A stretch of DNA of 21,104 nt from JAZKFR01 sp040386295 (GTDB lineage: Bacteria > Pseudomonadota > Gammaproteobacteria > Burkholderiales > Rhodocyclaceae), in contig JAZKFR010000002.1 in the NCBI GenBank assembly GCA_040386295.1, positions 1 to 21,104 on the forward strand, in the 5' to 3' direction. The notes under the pieces were generated by a model. That model had not been told where the DNA came from. It worked only from the letters and a program-made list of their open reading frames with translations, and did not search any database. The translations under genes and the position numbers were made by a program. This document shows, piece after piece, positions 15,130 through 21,104 of the stretch (the first letter of the stretch is position 1; each line of letters starts with the position of its first letter).

Positions 15130-15159
15130 CTGACTACGGTGAAGAACGAGTGGTAAAAT
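15130..15159 (+). promoter_or_regulatory. Probable promoter of the antiporter operon
   Basis: CTGACT (15130-15135) and TAAAAT (15154-15159) with an 18-bp spacer predict a start near 15166, exactly before the structured leader. Both boxes are fair, not perfect, matches to the sigma-70 consensus. Confidence 0.45.
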
Positions 15160-15165
15160 GCAAAC

Positions 15166-15244
15166 TAGGGTGTGACTTGCGCTATTGCAACGTCACAGGT
15201 CATGCGTTGGTCGGGCCGCCACGCGGGAAGACTGCGACCATGAC
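15166..15244 (+). promoter_or_regulatory. Structured leader, candidate nhaA-I type (Li+/Na+) riboswitch
   Basis: Helix 1 is GTGAC-TTGC (15172-15180) with GCAA and GTCAC (15187-15196), one bulged C and a 6-nt loop. Helix 2 is GTCATG (15199-15204) with CATGAC (15239-15244), which includes the ATG start codon at 15240. Inside it, GTC/GAC (15210-15212, 15230-15232) and an apical CCGC/GCGG hairpin (15216-15219, 15223-15226) stack. The purine-rich GGGAAGA before the start is also enclosed. nhaA-I RNAs are known to sit directly upstream of Na+/H+ antiporter genes in proteobacteria and to bind Li+; the assignment here rests on position and fold, not on a covariance-model match. Confidence 0.6.
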
Positions 15245-16499
15245 GACACCCACAACAATTCAGATTATTGGTGCCAGCCTGTTCGCGCTGGCAGTGCTTC
15301 ACACCTTTTCGACCAAGTTTTTTGAGCACTTGGCGCACACCCGTCCGACCCATGCAGGGCTGTGGCACCTGCTCGGCGAAGTGGAAGTGGTGTTTGGCTT
15401 CTGGGCTTTGGTGCTGGTCGTGGCGATGTTTGCGACCGACGGTGCAAAAGTGGCGACGCAGTACGTCGATTCGCGCAATTTCACCGAGCCGATGTTCGTC
15501 TTTGCCATCATGGTGATCGCAGGCACCCGCCCGGTTCTGCAAACAGCTCTGACTGGTGTGCGCCTCATCGCCCGCATCATTCCGTTGCCGGGCAGCATGG
15601 GGTTCTATTTCACCGTGCTGTCACTGGTGCCCTTGCTGGGGTCGTTCATCACCGAGCCTGCGGCCATGACACTGGCCGCCCTGATCTTGGCTGACAGCTT
15701 TTTCGGGCGGGGCATTTCATCGCGCTTGAAGTACGCCACGCTGGGTGTGCTGTTCGTAAACATTTCTATCGGCGGCACGCTGACTCCGTATGCCGCACCG
15801 CCTGTGCTAATGGTCGCCGGGAAATGGAACTGGGACATCGCCTTCATGATGTCGGCGTTCGGCTGGAAAGCTGCCATCGCAGTCGTTGTGAACGCCTTGG
15901 GCGCTACGCTGCTGTTCCGCAAGGAATTGGGCCAACTGTCCTCAGCAGACAGTAGTGGTGGTAATCCGGTGCCGGCTGCCCTGGTGTTGGTTCATTTGGC
16001 TTTTCTCGCGGGCGTCGTGGTCTTCGCCCACCACCCGGCGATGTTCATGGGCCTGTTCCTCTTTTTTCTGGGTGTGGCCCATGCTTACCAACGTCATCAA
16101 GACCGTCTGATTCTGCGCGAAGGGCTTTTGGTTGCGTTCTTTCTGGCTGGACTGGTGGTGTTGGGTGGCCAGCAGCGATGGTGGCTGCAACCCGTGCTGA
16201 TGAGCATGAGCAGCGACCAGGTGTTCTTCGGGGCGGCCATCTTGACGGCGTTCACCGACAACGCGGCGTTGACCTACCTCGGCTCATTGGTCGAAGGACT
16301 GCCCAACGACTTCAAGTACGCGCTGGTTGCCGGTGCTGTGACCGGTGGCGGTTTGACCATCATCGCCAACGCGCCGAATCCGGCAGGCATCGCCATCTTG
16401 CGCGGGCACTTCGACGATGAAGCGGTGCATCCTCTGGGGTTGCTTTTGGCAGCGTTGCCACCGACCATCATCGCGGCTTTAGCATTTCGACTTTTCTAA
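15240..16499 (+). CDS. Putative Na+/H+ antiporter (PF07399 family)
   Basis: Inner-membrane transporter of the ion-transporter superfamily, 419 aa, with about ten or eleven hydrophobic segments. The two family hallmarks are inverted-repeat half-helices: SFITEPAAMTLAALIL (around 135-150) and ILTAFTDNAALTYLGSL (around 335-352), where Thr-Asp-Asn-Ala is the expected ion-binding element, as in NhaD/ArsB-like carriers. SIGGTLTPYAAPPVLMVAG is the matching loop. The ATG at 15240 is chosen because it starts the hydrophobic protein and lies inside the leader helix; a longer reading from 15150 would translate the leader itself. It is the first gene of an operon with a second antiporter 11 bp downstream. 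Substrate ion is not determined. Confidence 0.85.
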   Translation: MTTPTTIQIIGASLFALAVLHTFSTKFFEHLAHTRPTHAGLWHLLGEVEVVFGFWALVLVVAMFATDGAKVATQYVDSRNFTEPMFVFAIMVIAGTRPVLQTALTGVRLIARIIPLPGSMGFYFTVLSLVPLLGSFITEPAAMTLAALILADSFFGRGISSRLKYATLGVLFVNISIGGTLTPYAAPPVLMVAGKWNWDIAFMMSAFGWKAAIAVVVNALGATLLFRKELGQLSSADSSGGNPVPAALVLVHLAFLAGVVVFAHHPAMFMGLFLFFLGVAHAYQRHQDRLILREGLLVAFFLAGLVVLGGQQRWWLQPVLMSMSSDQVFFGAAILTAFTDNAALTYLGSLVEGLPNDFKYALVAGAVTGGGLTIIANAPNPAGIAILRGHFDDEAVHPLGLLLAALPPTIIAALAFRLF

Positions 16500-16510
16500 A
16501 GTCCATAAAC

Positions 16511-17717
16511 ATGATTGATTTAACGACCATATTGAGTGATATGGCATGGCCCATCGCTATCCTAATCGCATGGTTTTCTGGTGAATTCGCGCACCGCTGG
16601 GCGAGACTGCCCCGCATCAGTGCCTATGCGGTCGTCGGCTTTGTTCTAGCACCGTCGCAGGCGGGTCTTTTGCCAACTACGCAATCAGCGATGCTGTTGC
16701 TNNNNNNNNNNNNNNNNNNNNNNNNNNNNNNNNNNNNNNGGCCTTCTCTTGTTTGAATGCGGCTACCGCATCAATTTACGCTGGCTACGGACCAATCCGT
16801 GGATCGCCGCGACCAGTTTAACTGAGGCAACTTTTACCTTTGCTGCGGTTTACTTCCTGGCAATATGGTTTGAGCAAGCACACACAACCGCGCTGCTATT
16901 GGCGGCCTTGTCAATGGCAACTTCGCCAGCGACGATTGTTCGCGTCATCACAGAGCAGGGCAGTTCTGGCCAAGTCACCGAGCGAGTACTGCATCTTTCC
17001 GCTATTAACTCTGTTCTCGCAGTGCTTGTTTTCAAGATCATTGTCGGATTTGTCGTATTAAAAACCTCTGGAAATCTATGGGAGGCAAGCTATAGCAGTT
17101 TGATTATCCTGTTGTCCTCCGTATTTTTGGGCGCAACGTCGGGCGTTCTCATCCCTGCCTTGCTGCGATTGACTAAGCGCGCCAGCCACGACAGCACGCT
17201 CGTGTTCACCATTGCCATCATTGTCCTGGTTGCGTTGGCGCATAGTCTGAAACTTTCACCCGTGCTGGCCGCGCTGACCTTTGGACTGGTTGCGCGCCAT
17301 CGTCGTATGGTTTTGAACTCGTCCCAGCGCGGCTTTGGCGCGTTGGGCGATCTTTTATCCGTATTTTTATTTGTGTTCATCGCTGCAACGCTGGAATGGC
17401 GGCAAGTAATCGCAGGAATCGGTCTGGGACTGGCCATCATTGCAGTACGTCAAATCGCCAAAATCGCCGGGATTACTCTCTTCGCACATTTCAGCGGTAT
17501 TTCATGGCGCAAGGGTGCGCTCATAGGAATAGCAACAGCACCGATTTCCTCCTTTGTGATTTTGGTATTGGAGCAAACGCGCTATCTCGGTATCAATCTG
17601 GTTGACCAGCTTGCTCCACTGGCGGCGGCTGCACTGGCATTAGAAGTCTTCGGCCCGATATTTATCCAGCGCGCATTGATCTGGGCACATGAAGTACCAG
17701 AAACCAAGGGGTTCTGA
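16511..17717 (+). CDS. Cation:proton antiporter (CPA family), interrupted by an assembly gap
   Basis: Integral-membrane monovalent cation/H+ exchanger, about 401 aa if the gap is in frame, with eleven to twelve hydrophobic segments. The start MIDLTTILSDMAWPIAILIA leads to RLPRISAYAVVGFVLAP, the usual first unwound helix of the family. After 38 Ns (16702-16739) the reading resumes with GLLLFECGYRINLRWLR, and ATSPATIVRVITEQG is a family motif. The two sides differ in frame by one base (37 or 40 Ns would join them), so the break is likely a gap-size error, not a mutation. No C-terminal nucleotide-binding (TrkA-N) domain is present. The stop lies one base before the ybdK start. Confidence 0.82.
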
Positions 17718-17718
17718 T

Positions 17719-18852
17719 ATGCCGCTTGAACCATTTAAAACCTCGCAGGCACTTAGCCTTGGGGTAGAACTGGAATTGCAACTGGTCGGTCTGAGCGATT
17801 TCGATCTGGCCGCCGCCAGTCCGGACATGTTCGAGTTACTCAGACGCAAGCCGTTTCCGGGTGTGGTGACACCTGAAATCACAGAAAGCATGATCGAGAT
17901 CGCGACCGATGTCCATACAGAATATTCAACGCTGCGGGCGCAACTTCTTGAAATTCGCGATACGCTTGTCCGTGCAGGAGATCGTCTGAATATAGGAATA
18001 TGTGGCGGCGGCACTCACCCCTTTCAACAATGGTCTGAACGCCGGATTTCTAAAAAGCCACGATTTGCAGAGGTATCTGCGCTTTATGGTTATCTCAGCA
18101 AACAGTTCACCATTTTCGGTCAGCACGTCCATGTGGGTTGTGTCAGTGCAGATGAGGCTCTGTTTCTTCTACACGCACTGAACCGCTATGTTCCCCATTT
18201 CATTGCATTGTCAGCATCATCCCCTTTTGTACAAGGCAATGACACCTTGTTTAACTCGGCGCGGCTAAATTCTGTATTCGCTTTCCCACTCAGTGGTCGG
18301 GCTCCGTTTTTGCTTCGCTGGGAGGATTTTGAGCACCAGTATTTTGCCAAGATGGAGCACACCGGGGTGGTCAAGAGCATGAAGGACTTCTATTGGGATA
18401 TCAGGCCAAAACCAGAGTATGGAACGATTGAGTTGCGCGTTTGCGACACACCGCTAACTGTTGATCGTGCTGCGGCCTTGGCGTGTTATCTGCAGGCACT
18501 TTGCAAATATTTGTTGGAGCGCAATGAGCCTGATCCTTCTGAAGATGACTATCTCGTCTACAACTACAACCGTTTTCAGGCGTGCCGTTTTGGTTTGGAT
18601 GGCACGGTCGTGCACCCGAAATCCTATGGGCAAATTTCCCTGCGTGAAGATATTTTGACCACTATACGGCGCATCCAGCCTCAGGCAGACGCTTTGGGTT
18701 GTGCTGCAGCTCTTGAGCACATTTACCATACTGTGCACGAAGGCAGCGACGCGAGCTACTTGCGGCGCGAATATGTGGAGCGTGGGAGCGTAGAAGGTAT
18801 GGTGGATTCGGCATTGACGCGGTTTCGGCACGAATCTGCTGATCCGGCTTAG
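17719..18852 (+). CDS. ybdK: Carboxylate-amine ligase, YbdK / glutamate-cysteine ligase family 2
   Basis: ATP-dependent ligase of the GCS2 family; E. coli YbdK has weak gamma-glutamylcysteine synthetase activity and its physiological substrate is not settled. It has 377 aa against about 372 in E. coli. Active-site elements are visible in order: LGVELELQLV (metal-binding Glu pair), TPEITESMIEIAT, GICGGGTHPF, GQHVHVG and GTIELRVCDTP. The ribosome site AAGGGG sits about 8 nt before the ATG, and the gene starts one base after the antiporter stop, so it is the third gene of the operon. Its stop codon overlaps the broken end of an IS element, so the last residues may not be native and downstream partner genes may be lost. 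Confidence 0.9.
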   Translation: MPLEPFKTSQALSLGVELELQLVGLSDFDLAAASPDMFELLRRKPFPGVVTPEITESMIEIATDVHTEYSTLRAQLLEIRDTLVRAGDRLNIGICGGGTHPFQQWSERRISKKPRFAEVSALYGYLSKQFTIFGQHVHVGCVSADEALFLLHALNRYVPHFIALSASSPFVQGNDTLFNSARLNSVFAFPLSGRAPFLLRWEDFEHQYFAKMEHTGVVKSMKDFYWDIRPKPEYGTIELRVCDTPLTVDRAAALACYLQALCKYLLERNEPDPSEDDYLVYNYNRFQACRFGLDGTVVHPKSYGQISLREDILTTIRRIQPQADALGCAAALEHIYHTVHEGSDASYLRREYVERGSVEGMVDSALTRFRHESADPA

Positions 18853-19040
18853 CGTGCTTTATTTTCTGTGGTCAGGCGGATTAGGGGATCGGCGATTCCA
18901 ACATTCTCTGCTGACTGCTTGGCCTGGTAGTGGTAACAGGTCTGGCTAATGCCAAACGCCAGGCAGGCTAGCCGGACACTGATGCCTTGGTGTTCTACGA
19001 TCCGTTGTGCCATCTCGCGTCGGCAAGATGGCTTCACCAC
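18849..19040 (-). pseudogene. IS3 transposase OrfB, N-terminal remnant
   Basis: About 63 residues remain, running from VVKPSCRREMAQRIVEHQG through RLACLAFGISQTCYHYQAK to LTTENKAR and a stop at the broken end. This is the N-terminal HTH portion of OrfB; the DDE catalytic domain is entirely missing. It is entered by -1 frameshifting from orfA at the run of seven A (19041-19047, minus strand), which contains the canonical A-AAA-AAG slippery heptamer. Confidence 0.75.
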
Positions 19041-19270
19041 TTTTTTTGCAGCGCCTCCTGGACGATCTCTGCCTTGAGGCGCTCTTCGGCGTACATCTTC
19101 TTGAGCCGAGCCATCAGCGAGGCATCCATCCCCCCAAACTTGCTGCGCCATTTGTAGAACGTGGCCGAACTGATGCCGTGCTCCCGACACAATGCCGGAA
19201 CCTGGCTGCCAGCCTCGGCTTGCTTGAGTATCGCGATGATCTGGCTGTCTGAAAAGCGTGACGTCTTCAT
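19034..19270 (-). CDS. IS3 transposase OrfA (IS407-like), shortened
   Basis: DNA-binding half of an IS3-family transposase. It has 78 aa with the HTH MKTSRFSDSQIIAILKQAEA, then LCREHGISSATFYKWRSKFGG. IS407-like OrfA proteins are usually about 87-88 aa and have a leucine-zipper segment between MARL and KKMYAEERLKAE. Here these blocks are directly joined, consistent with an in-frame loss of about ten residues between short repeats; this is inferred from memory of the family. With OrfB truncated the protein has no transposase partner. Confidence 0.8.
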   Translation of the reverse strand: MKTSRFSDSQIIAILKQAEAGSQVPALCREHGISSATFYKWRSKFGGMDASLMARLKKMYAEERLKAEIVQEALQKKW

Positions 19271-19381
19271 GTAAAACTTCCTCGGGTTGCTGTGGAGAAA
19301 ATTCTACTTTTGACTGCCGCTAATGCACGGGGGGATTACCGAACGACTCGGCGCTATTTGAAAAAATTTCCATATATTCGA

Positions 19382-19394
19382 GCTACAATGTAGC
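19382..19394. promoter_or_regulatory. relB operator palindrome over a possible -10 box
   Basis: GCTAC-AAT-GTAGC is a perfect 5-bp dyad that overlaps TACAAT (19384-19389), 27 nt before the relB start. TTGAAA (19358-19363) is the nearest -35-like box but at 20-bp spacing. Overlap of dyad and -10 fits autorepression by a RelB-type ribbon-helix-helix protein. Confidence 0.45.
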
Positions 19395-19420
19395 CCATCT
19401 AATCTTTTGGATAAAAAATC

Positions 19421-19681
19421 ATGTCTGCCAATGCTGTTGTCCGTGCTCGCATCGACGAGCACATCAAAGAAGAAGCGAGTGTTGTACTTGCTGCCATGGG
19501 GCTTACCGTATCGGATGCTTTTCGCATCATGCTCACGCGTGTTGCTCGTGAAAAAGCACTACCTTTTGAACCTTTGGTGCCCAACACCCTGACCATTAAA
19601 GCCATGAAAGACGCGCGTCGTGGCAATCTGGAAACGGTGACTCTTGGCCAACTTCAAGCCTTGCTTGATACGGACGATTAA
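19421..19681 (+). CDS. RelB/DinJ-family antitoxin
   Basis: It has 86 aa. The N-terminus SANAVVRARIDEHIKEEAS is the ribbon strand plus first helix, and LGL-like MGLTVSDAFRIMLTRVAREK is the second helix of the ribbon-helix-helix DNA-binding domain of DinJ/RelB proteins. The C-terminal 30 residues (KAMKDARRGNLETVTLGQLQ) are the toxin-binding arm. It neutralises the YafQ-type toxin encoded by the overlapping next gene. GGAT upstream is a modest ribosome site. The module is typical of accessory DNA. Confidence 0.9.
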   Translation: MSANAVVRARIDEHIKEEASVVLAAMGLTVSDAFRIMLTRVAREKALPFEPLVPNTLTIKAMKDARRGNLETVTLGQLQALLDTDD

Positions 19682-19949
19682 ACAGTCTGTCCAATTCAAG
19701 CGAGACCTCAAACGTGAAGCCAAAGGCTCGTACCATCAGGCACTGCAAAATGATTTCGTTGCAATTGTTGCTTCTTTAGCAAACGATCAGCCTTTGGCCG
19801 AAAAATACCGTGACCACGCGCTAACAGGCGATTGGAAAGACCATAGGGATTGCCACGTAAAGCCTGACCTGGTGTTGATTTATCGCAAGCCGGATGACAC
19901 CGTGTTGCAGCTAGTACGCCTTGGTTCTCACAGCGAGCTCGGCTTGTGA
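19665..19949 (+). CDS. yafQ: YafQ-family mRNA interferase toxin
   Basis: Ribosome-dependent endoribonuclease of the RelE superfamily that cleaves mRNA in the A site. It has 94 aa from a TTG start (MIRTIKQSVQFKRDLKRE) that overlaps the antitoxin end by 17 bp; no ATG fits, and the N-terminus matches family members from this point. Catalytic elements LTGDWKDHRDCHVKPDLVLIY and RLGSHSEL retain the His and Asp residues of E. coli YafQ. The position of YafQ Phe91 appears to be Gly here (SHSELG), which might affect activity. The weak start and coupling would keep toxin below antitoxin. Confidence 0.85.
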   Translation: MIRTIKQSVQFKRDLKREAKGSYHQALQNDFVAIVASLANDQPLAEKYRDHALTGDWKDHRDCHVKPDLVLIYRKPDDTVLQLVRLGSHSELGL

Positions 19950-20004
19950 TTAGCTGTGCCTGGGCAAACAAACACCCCAGCCCGTAGATGAGCGAAGGCA
20001 TTTC

Positions 20005-20026
20005 CCCGTCAAGGGAACCGTGGAAT
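20005..20026 (+). repeat. Direct repeat, left copy, upstream of the DUF29 gene
   Basis: A 22-nt sequence beginning CCCGTCAAGGG and ending ACCGTGGAAT, matched at 20524-20545 with one difference. The nearby AGCCCGTAG...AGCGAAGGCAT (19978-20000) resembles a widespread proteobacterial intergenic repeat (CCCGTAGGGCGGATAAGCGA type). Confidence 0.75.
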
Positions 20027-20079
20027 TCTTGAGCAAATTGGTTTTCAAATTAACTTGCTGCACTAAAAAGGAGCAATTA

Positions 20080-20523
20080 ATGGCTACAAATTACGATACT
20101 GACGTTGTTGCATGGGCGAATGAGCAAGCACGACTTATCCGCTCTGGCTGTTTTGATCAACTTGATTTAGAACACATTGCCGAGGAGATAGAAGACGTGG
20201 GCAAAAGCGAAAACCGTGAACTGGTTAGTCGTATGGCTGTTCTTCTAGCTCACCTGCTCAAATGGCAATACCAACCAGCACGCCGCAGTAAAAGCTGGCA
20301 ATACACCATCAAAACACAGCGCGTAGAAGTTGCGTTTGTGCTTCGTGAAGCACCCAGTCTGAAAGCAAGATTTTCTGACCCTGAATGGTCTTATCTTGTC
20401 TGGTCTAAGGCAAAGCTACAAGCTGAAAACGAAACCAGCCTAGATGTCGATGTTTTCCCCGATTCTTGTCCTTGGTCTTTGCAAGATGTGCTTTCCGATG
20501 GTTGGCTCCCTCACGACCTCTGA
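20080..20523 (+). CDS. DUF29 family protein
   Basis: It has 147 aa, predicted cytosolic and all-helical. The family pattern is clear: YDTDVVAWANEQARLIRSG, then DLEHIAEEIEDVGKSENREL, then LAHLLKWQYQP and a C-terminal region with FPDSCPWSLQDVLSDGWLP. A strong AAGGAG ribosome site lies 6 nt before the ATG. DUF29 proteins are common in cyanobacteria and in accessory regions of proteobacteria; their function is unknown. The gene stands alone, bracketed by 22-nt direct repeats that start 55 bp before it and immediately after its stop codon, which suggests a small duplicated or captured unit. Confidence 0.9.
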   Translation: MATNYDTDVVAWANEQARLIRSGCFDQLDLEHIAEEIEDVGKSENRELVSRMAVLLAHLLKWQYQPARRSKSWQYTIKTQRVEVAFVLREAPSLKARFSDPEWSYLVWSKAKLQAENETSLDVDVFPDSCPWSLQDVLSDGWLPHDL

Positions 20524-20545
20524 CCCGTCAAGGGGACCGTGGAAT
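20524..20545 (+). repeat. Direct repeat, right copy, adjoining the DUF29 stop codon
   Basis: It matches 20005-20026 at 21 of 22 bases; the single difference is G for A at position 12. The repeats are 519 bp apart and enclose exactly one gene. Confidence 0.75.
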
Positions 20546-20614
20546 AAATGGGGGAAGCCCGTAGGGGGCACCGTTTATGCCGCGAAAGCCCCTGATGGCG
20601 CACGAAAAGAAAAC

Positions 20615-20655
20615 GCTCTGGCAGAGCCGGGGGGATAGCTATACCATCCCCCCGG
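20615..20655. repeat. Two adjacent palindromes downstream of DUF29
   Basis: GCTCTG-G-CAGAGC (20615-20627) abuts a 10-bp dyad, CCGGGGGGAT (20627-20636) / ATCCCCCCGG (20646-20655), with a 9-nt loop. There is no T tail on either strand, so a classical terminator is unlikely. It may act as an mRNA 3' hairpin or mark an element end. Confidence 0.6.
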
Positions 20656-20689
20656 ATTGCGGCGCATGTCAATCTAGTTGTCGCCTCAG

Positions 20690-20923
20690 TCATGCAGCCA
20701 ACGGCTGAATACGGTTGCGATCCGAATGCGCTGTGATGATGGCGTCACGTTCGGGGTTGAGTGTTACCGCGCCAATGGGCGTCCAGTTTCGTGTTTTGCC
20801 AGACCAACGCGCCGAGGCACGTTCGCGAGCGGCGGCATACAGGAGATGTCGGGCGGCCAGAATCGCGTGATCTTCACTGCGGCACTCCCGTAGTCTTTTG
20901 CCTGTTTCGCCAACAGATGCCAT
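20690..20923 (-). CDS. Possible small protein or transposase tail, uncertain
   Basis: It has 77 aa. The middle part, AARHLLYAAARERASARW, then RNWTPIGAVTLNPERDAI, reads like a real conserved protein and faintly recalls tails of some transposase-associated proteins, but I cannot name the family. A stop codon lies 12 bp upstream of the ATG in frame, and the neighbouring frame upstream is also open, so it may be a frameshifted fragment. The rest of 20656-21104 contains nothing else that I can support; 21026-21064 looks like decayed insertion-sequence DNA. Confidence 0.35.
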   Translation of the reverse strand: MASVGETGKRLRECRSEDHAILAARHLLYAAARERASARWSGKTRNWTPIGAVTLNPERDAIITAHSDRNRIQPLAA

Positions 20924-21104
20924 TCCAGTGAAATGCTATCAAGCGCTGTTTCGATAGCCGGGTTAATAGGCTCAACGCAATGCAGGAAGGACGAGATTGC
21001 TATTTTGCTGTGATGTCAAGGCTAAATTCAGAGGTCCGGGTTTCGGCTAAATTGAAATGTCCGCTTCGCTTGAATCGCACCCGCTTCAGCCAGCCGACTG
21101 GCCA

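Larger units (their letters stand above)
18849..19310 (-). mobile_element. Truncated IS3-family (IS407-like) insertion sequence
   Basis: It contains orfA, a -1 frameshift site and the first fifth of orfB; the remainder of orfB and the right end are missing. The broken end coincides with the ybdK stop codon (TTAG at 18849-18852). The orfA-side end is near 19300-19340; I cannot identify a terminal inverted repeat because its partner is absent. The remnant cannot transpose alone. Confidence 0.75.

Noticed and set aside
14886..20959. TTCGATAGCC at 14886 and again at 20950 as a possible outer att pair
   Set aside because: Only ten bases match, the second copy lacks the ssrA-like remainder, and no arm sites or terminator accompany it.
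1..21104. CRISPR array or tRNA genes
   Set aside because: No regularly spaced repeat of the right size and no cloverleaf other than the tRNA-like part of tmRNA was seen on reading.

Overview
The window comes from a scaffolded (N-gapped) genome of a betaproteobacterium, most likely Burkholderiales or a close relative. The evidence is the classical FabI with its YLGAER/YNTMGLAK active site, a divergent suhB/trmJ pair, a one-piece tmRNA with an ANDxxF-type tag ending in LAA, and the style of the core proteins. This placement is inferred from gene style; no database search was run.

Positions 1-6776 are core chromosome. On the minus strand, in transcription order, lie suhB, gcvH, gcvP and fabI; gcvT is not in this cluster. 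On the plus strand lie trmJ and then ssrA (tmRNA). The tmRNA encodes an unusually long 13-residue tag.

Positions 6774-14907 hold an integrative element of about 8.1 kb inserted at the 3' end of ssrA. It carries a P4-type tyrosine integrase (broken by a 10-N gap), a small HTH protein, an unrecognised coiled-coil protein, and an operon of AlpA-like regulator, HTH protein, TOPRIM/DUF3631 primase-helicase and three small proteins with ATGA/GTGA overlaps. After a 100-N gap come a frameshifted higB toxin and an intact higA antitoxin. Six copies of the octamer GGGGGTAT mark the two ends, in pairs with identical 12-bp spacing. A degenerate copy of the ssrA 3' end at 14886-14907, followed by a strong terminator, gives a convincing attR. 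No structural, conjugation or lysis genes are visible, so the element looks like a satellite or a decayed prophage. Two features stand out in its regulatory DNA: a GNRA-capped hairpin that contains the ribosome-binding site of the AlpA-like gene, and a 9-bp dyad with an A-rich flank just upstream.

Positions 15130-18852 hold an operon of two cation/proton antiporters (a PF07399-type protein and a CPA-type protein broken by a 38-N gap) and a YbdK-like carboxylate-amine ligase. A compact structured leader precedes it and buries the first start codon in its basal helix. It is a good candidate for an nhaA-I (lithium/sodium-type) riboswitch.

Positions 18849-21104 are accessory DNA: a truncated IS3-family (IS407-like) insertion sequence abutting the ybdK stop codon, a RelB/YafQ toxin-antitoxin pair, a DUF29 gene bracketed by 22-bp direct repeats, two adjacent palindromes, and a tail with no confidently identified gene.
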